From Chitinophaga sp. YR573 (GTDB lineage Bacteria; Bacteroidota; Bacteroidia; Chitinophagales; Chitinophagaceae), in assembly GCF_900110995.1 (NCBI RefSeq), contig NZ_FOJF01000001.1, positions 2,621,199-2,685,198 on the forward strand: a DNA stretch of 64,000 bases. Direction: 5' to 3'. The position numbers and the translations under genes are program-made. This document shows positions 61,718 to 64,000 of this stretch, in pieces (position 1 is the first letter of the stretch; each line of letters opens with the position of its first letter). The notes below the pieces were generated by a model. That model searched no databases. It was not told where the DNA came from and worked only from the letters and a program-made list of their open reading frames with translations.

Positions 61718-62905
61718 TTATTTTATCACGCCTAATTCTTTACCCACTTTGGTAAAGGCAGTAATAGCTTTATCGAGATGGGCCTGTTCATGGGCAGCAC
61801 TAAGCTGAACACGGATGCGGGCCTGTCCTTTTGCTACTACGGGATAGAAGAACCCAATAACGTAGATGCCTTCTTTTAACAGTTTGTCGGCAAACTGCTG
61901 ACTCAGCAGGGCATCGTACAGCATTACAGGTACGATTGGATGATCTCCGGGCTTGATGTCGAAGCCGGCTTCGGTCATTTTGCTGCGGAAGTATTTGGTG
62001 TTGTATTCCAGTTTATCGCGGAGGGTAGTTTTCGCACTCAGCATATCGAGTACGGCGATAGAAGCGCCTACGATGCTGGGAGCCACGGAGTTAGAGAAGA
62101 GGTAAGGACGGCTACGCTGGCGTAACATGTCTATGATTTCCTTACGACCGCTGGTGAATCCGCCGGAAGCACCGCCAAGGGCTTTACCCAGGGTACCGGT
62201 GATGATATCTATGCGCCCCATTACATTCCTGTATTCATGGGTACCACGGCCGGTTTTACCTAAGAAACCTGAAGAGTGGCTTTCATCTACCATTATGATA
62301 GCATCGTATTTATCGGCCAGGTCGCAGATTTTGTCCAGCTGGGCGATAGTACCGTCCATGCTGAAGGAACCGTCGGTAACGATGATACGACTACGGAGAG
62401 CTGCAGATTCCTGGAGTTTTGCTTCCAGGTCGGCCATATTATTATGTTCATAGCGGAAGCGCTGTGCTTTACACAGGCGTACCCCGTCTATAATAGAAGC
62501 ATGATTAAGGGCATCGGAGATGATAGCGTCTTCTTCATTGAACAGTGGTTCGAATACACCGCCATTGGCGTCGAAGGCTGCAGCATAGAGGATAGTATCT
62601 TCTGTACCAAGGAATTGCGCCAGTTTCTGTTCCAGTTCGCGGTGAATATCCTGGGTACCGCAGATGAAGCGAACGCTGCTCATTCCGTATCCGTGGGTAT
62701 CAATAGCATCTTTGGCTGCCTTTACGACTTCCGGATTACTGGACAGGCCGAGGTAGTTATTCGCACAAAAGTTGATAACTGTGTTTCCTCCAACCTGAAT
62801 TTCAGCTCCCTGTTCGGAAGTAATGATCCTTTCCTTCTTAAAAAGACCTGCGGTTTGGATCTCTTCCAGTTCTTTTTGCAGACGGGTAACGAATTTTTCG
62901 TTCAT
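61718..62905 (-). CDS. kbl: Glycine C-acetyltransferase (2-amino-3-ketobutyrate CoA ligase)
   Basis: 395 residues, PLP-dependent alpha-oxoamine synthase. [36 protein letters not shown] (in part), DESHSSGF and the Schiff-base Lys241 in [14 protein letters not shown] match E. coli Kbl. Converts 2-amino-3-oxobutyrate and CoA to glycine and acetyl-CoA in threonine breakdown. The tdh partner is not adjacent. A TAACTTTG -7 box lies 26 nt upstream. Confidence 0.92.
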   Translation of the reverse strand: MNEKFVTRLQKELEEIQTAGLFKKERIITSEQGAEIQVGGNTVINFCANNYLGLSSNPEVVKAAKDAIDTHGYGMSSVRFICGTQDIHRELEQKLAQFLGTEDTILYAAAFDANGGVFEPLFNEEDAIISDALNHASIIDGVRLCKAQRFRYEHNNMADLEAKLQESAALRSRIIVTDGSFSMDGTIAQLDKICDLADKYDAIIMVDESHSSGFLGKTGRGTHEYRNVMGRIDIITGTLGKALGGASGGFTSGRKEIIDMLRQRSRPYLFSNSVAPSIVGASIAVLDMLSAKTTLRDKLEYNTKYFRSKMTEAGFDIKPGDHPIVPVMLYDALLSQQFADKLLKEGIYVIGFFYPVVAKGQARIRVQLSAAHEQAHLDKAITAFTKVGKELGVIK

Positions 62906-62931
62906 AAATGACAGCTTTTTGTAACCTGGTT

Positions 62932-62939
62932 CAAAGTTA
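62932..62939 (-). promoter_or_regulatory. -7 box of kbl
   Basis: TAACTTTG on the minus strand, 26 nt before the ATG. Confidence 0.5.
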
Positions 62940-63197
62940 TATGAATAAATGTATTACGATTCGGGCAGCTGTGCGGGGTTTTATGACAAGTAAGTAAAAA
63001 GTTTGACGGGAGTGTAACATTTGGTAGTTGGTCTGCGTCATAGTAATGTCTGGACCCTGAATTTGTGGTCGCGGTATCATCCGGAATCATCGAGCAGGAA
63101 TTTTGTACAGGTAGCAGTCGGGGAGATAAAGAGAAGAGATATAAAGCGTTATAAAAGTATTTGTCGGACATTAGCATTAAAATCACGCAGAATCCGG

Positions 63198-63683
63198 ATG
63201 ACCGAAAAGGAGTATAACAAATGCGTGGATCTGTATTCAGACAATCTCTTCAGGTTTATTGTGAAAAACTTAGACCACACAGAAGATGCGAGAGATGTAG
63301 TACAGAATGCGTTTGAAATATTGTGGAAGCACTGTACAGATGTGCCTTTTGAAAAGGCCAAGTCCTATCTGTTTACAGTAGGCTACCACAATATGATAGA
63401 TCATGTCCGGAAGATAAAGCGGATTACACTGGTAGATGAGTTTAAAGAAGAAGTGAAAATATCGGAGCAGCGGGTACATGATGCGAAGAAAGTGCTGGAG
63501 AAAGCGTTGGAACGGTTAACTGAAGTACAGCGGTCCCTGGTTTTATTAAAGGATTACGAGGGCTACAGTTATGAGGAGATTGGAGAGATTATGAAGTTGA
63601 ACCCTTCCCAGGTGAAGGTTTATTTACATAGGGCACGGATATCTTTAAAGCAATACCTGGTGAAAATGGAGAACGTTATTTAA
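63198..63683 (+). CDS. ECF RNA polymerase sigma factor
   Basis: 161 residues from the ATG at 63198 (an open frame back to 63021 gives an unsigma-like basic extension). Region 2: YNKCVDLYSDNLFRFIVKNL, DARDVVQNAFEILWKH, KAKSYLFTVGYHNMIDHVRK (2.4). Region 4: LTEVQRSLVLLKDYEGYSYEEIGEIM and the HTH LNPSQVKVYLHRAR. The next gene overlaps its stop by 1 nt and looks like the cognate anti-sigma factor. Confidence 0.93.
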   Translation: MTEKEYNKCVDLYSDNLFRFIVKNLDHTEDARDVVQNAFEILWKHCTDVPFEKAKSYLFTVGYHNMIDHVRKIKRITLVDEFKEEVKISEQRVHDAKKVLEKALERLTEVQRSLVLLKDYEGYSYEEIGEIMKLNPSQVKVYLHRARISLKQYLVKMENVI

Positions 63684-64000
63684 TGGAGATAAATATTGAC
63701 ATATCAAACTATGAAGAGTATCTGCTTAGTGCCGTAGACGGGGAACTAAACGGAGACGAGATGGCGGCGCTGGAGCTGTTCCTGCAGCAGCATCCGCACA
63801 TCAGGGAGGAGATGGCTTTATTGGAATCGGTGAAGCTGACACCTGATACTGAGATACAGTTTGATGCGAAGAACGAGTTATATCACGAGTCGATACAGCT
63901 ATTGGATTATGTGGATAATGAGTTACATGGAGCGGAGAAGCTGGCTTTTGAGAAGATGATCCGTGGGAATGTACATTTATCCAAGGAGCTTAATTTATTA
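63683..64000 (+). CDS. Probable anti-sigma factor, N-terminal part (cut by window edge)
   Basis: ATG overlaps the sigma stop (TAATG). 106 residues are visible with no stop. Two similar segments: NYEEYLLSAVDGELNGDEM..LELFLQQHP and LLDYVDNELHGAEKLAFEKMI, each the N-terminal helix pair typical of Bacteroidota anti-sigma/zf-HC2-like regulators. The membrane part would lie beyond the window. Confidence 0.7.
   Translation, partial: MEINIDISNYEEYLLSAVDGELNGDEMAALELFLQQHPHIREEMALLESVKLTPDTEIQFDAKNELYHESIQLLDYVDNELHGAEKLAFEKMIRGNVHLSKELNLL

Noticed and set aside
63021..63197. 59-residue N-terminal extension of the ECF sigma factor
   Set aside because: Not sigma-like, rich in basic residues; the ATG at 63198 gives the normal family start.
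1..64000. tRNA, rRNA, CRISPR, insertion sequence or prophage genes
   Set aside because: Intergenic regions were read for these; no cloverleaf, repeat-spacer array, transposase or phage structural gene was found.

Overview
The window is a gene-dense chromosomal stretch of a Bacteroidota bacterium, most likely Chitinophagaceae and Chitinophaga-like; the family assignment is inference. The main support is the transcription signals: many genes are preceded by the Bacteroidota sigma-A pattern TTG-N17..21-TAnnTTTG and almost none by a Shine-Dalgarno sequence. The gene content agrees: S46 dipeptidyl peptidase, small ribosomal protein THX, two-gene methionine synthase, long IspG, RicT/PSP1 protein with a Cys-rich N-terminus, bacterial GH3 protein, Bat proteins and SusC-less beta-barrel porins. 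No rRNA, tRNA, CRISPR array, insertion sequence or prophage was seen; this is mainly core genome with lineage-specific patches.

Layout. 1-9.7 kb: 3' part of typA, a SIR2-like gene, a META lipoprotein, an S46 peptidase (minus), a coiled-coil lipoprotein, rnhB, rpoN, a PAP2-like membrane protein and recA. 9.7-18.4 kb (all minus): a 3-methyladenine glycosylase, an M28/glutaminyl cyclase-like lipoprotein, cysS, two tandem membrane-anchored EEP-fold hydrolases, two tandem rhomboids (one without the catalytic His) and rlmD. 18.5-22.5 kb: a thioredoxin-like protein and three tandem outer-membrane beta-barrels. 22.6-29 kb: metF, lptB, a GH3 enzyme, fabG, an SMP-30 propeller and a nucleoid-associated protein. 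29-34.7 kb (minus): ricT, holB, glutathione peroxidase, comF, radA. 35.2-40.1 kb: YugP-type metallopeptidase, rplM-rpsI-rpsB-tsf-pyrH. 40.2-50.7 kb: DUF3298 lipoprotein, pdxH, THX, HU, then a minus-strand run metH(N)-metH(C)-xth-DUF4286, a small conserved-looking gene, recR and an Ig-like lipoprotein. 50.8-56.4 kb: a nuclease that looks like an orphan C-terminal half of a helicase-nuclease, an SRPBCC protein, a sigma/anti-sigma cluster that uses TTG starts throughout, a lipocalin-like lipoprotein, a LysR regulator and a small secreted basic repeat protein. 56.5-64 kb: a candidate small RNA, ispG, batC-batB, a class D beta-lactamase, kbl, and an ECF sigma factor with the start of its probable anti-sigma partner.

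Common threads. Tandem duplication with divergence recurs (EEP pair, rhomboid pair, porin triplet, anti-sigma pair), and in the first two pairs one or both copies have lost catalytic residues. DNA repair and recombination genes are spread through the window (recA, alkA-like, rnhB, radA, recR, xth, nuclease). One-carbon and methionine metabolism is represented by metF and split metH. Several -7 boxes (recR, radA, rlmD) end only 4-5 nt before the start codon, which predicts leaderless mRNAs. The most novel-looking items are the likely pseudoprotease rhomboid next to an intact one, the TTG-start sigma/anti-sigma cluster, the promoter-plus-terminator small RNA candidate at 56.56-56.73 kb, the orphan minus-strand terminator upstream of radA, and the SIR2-like gene with a palindrome inside its promoter.
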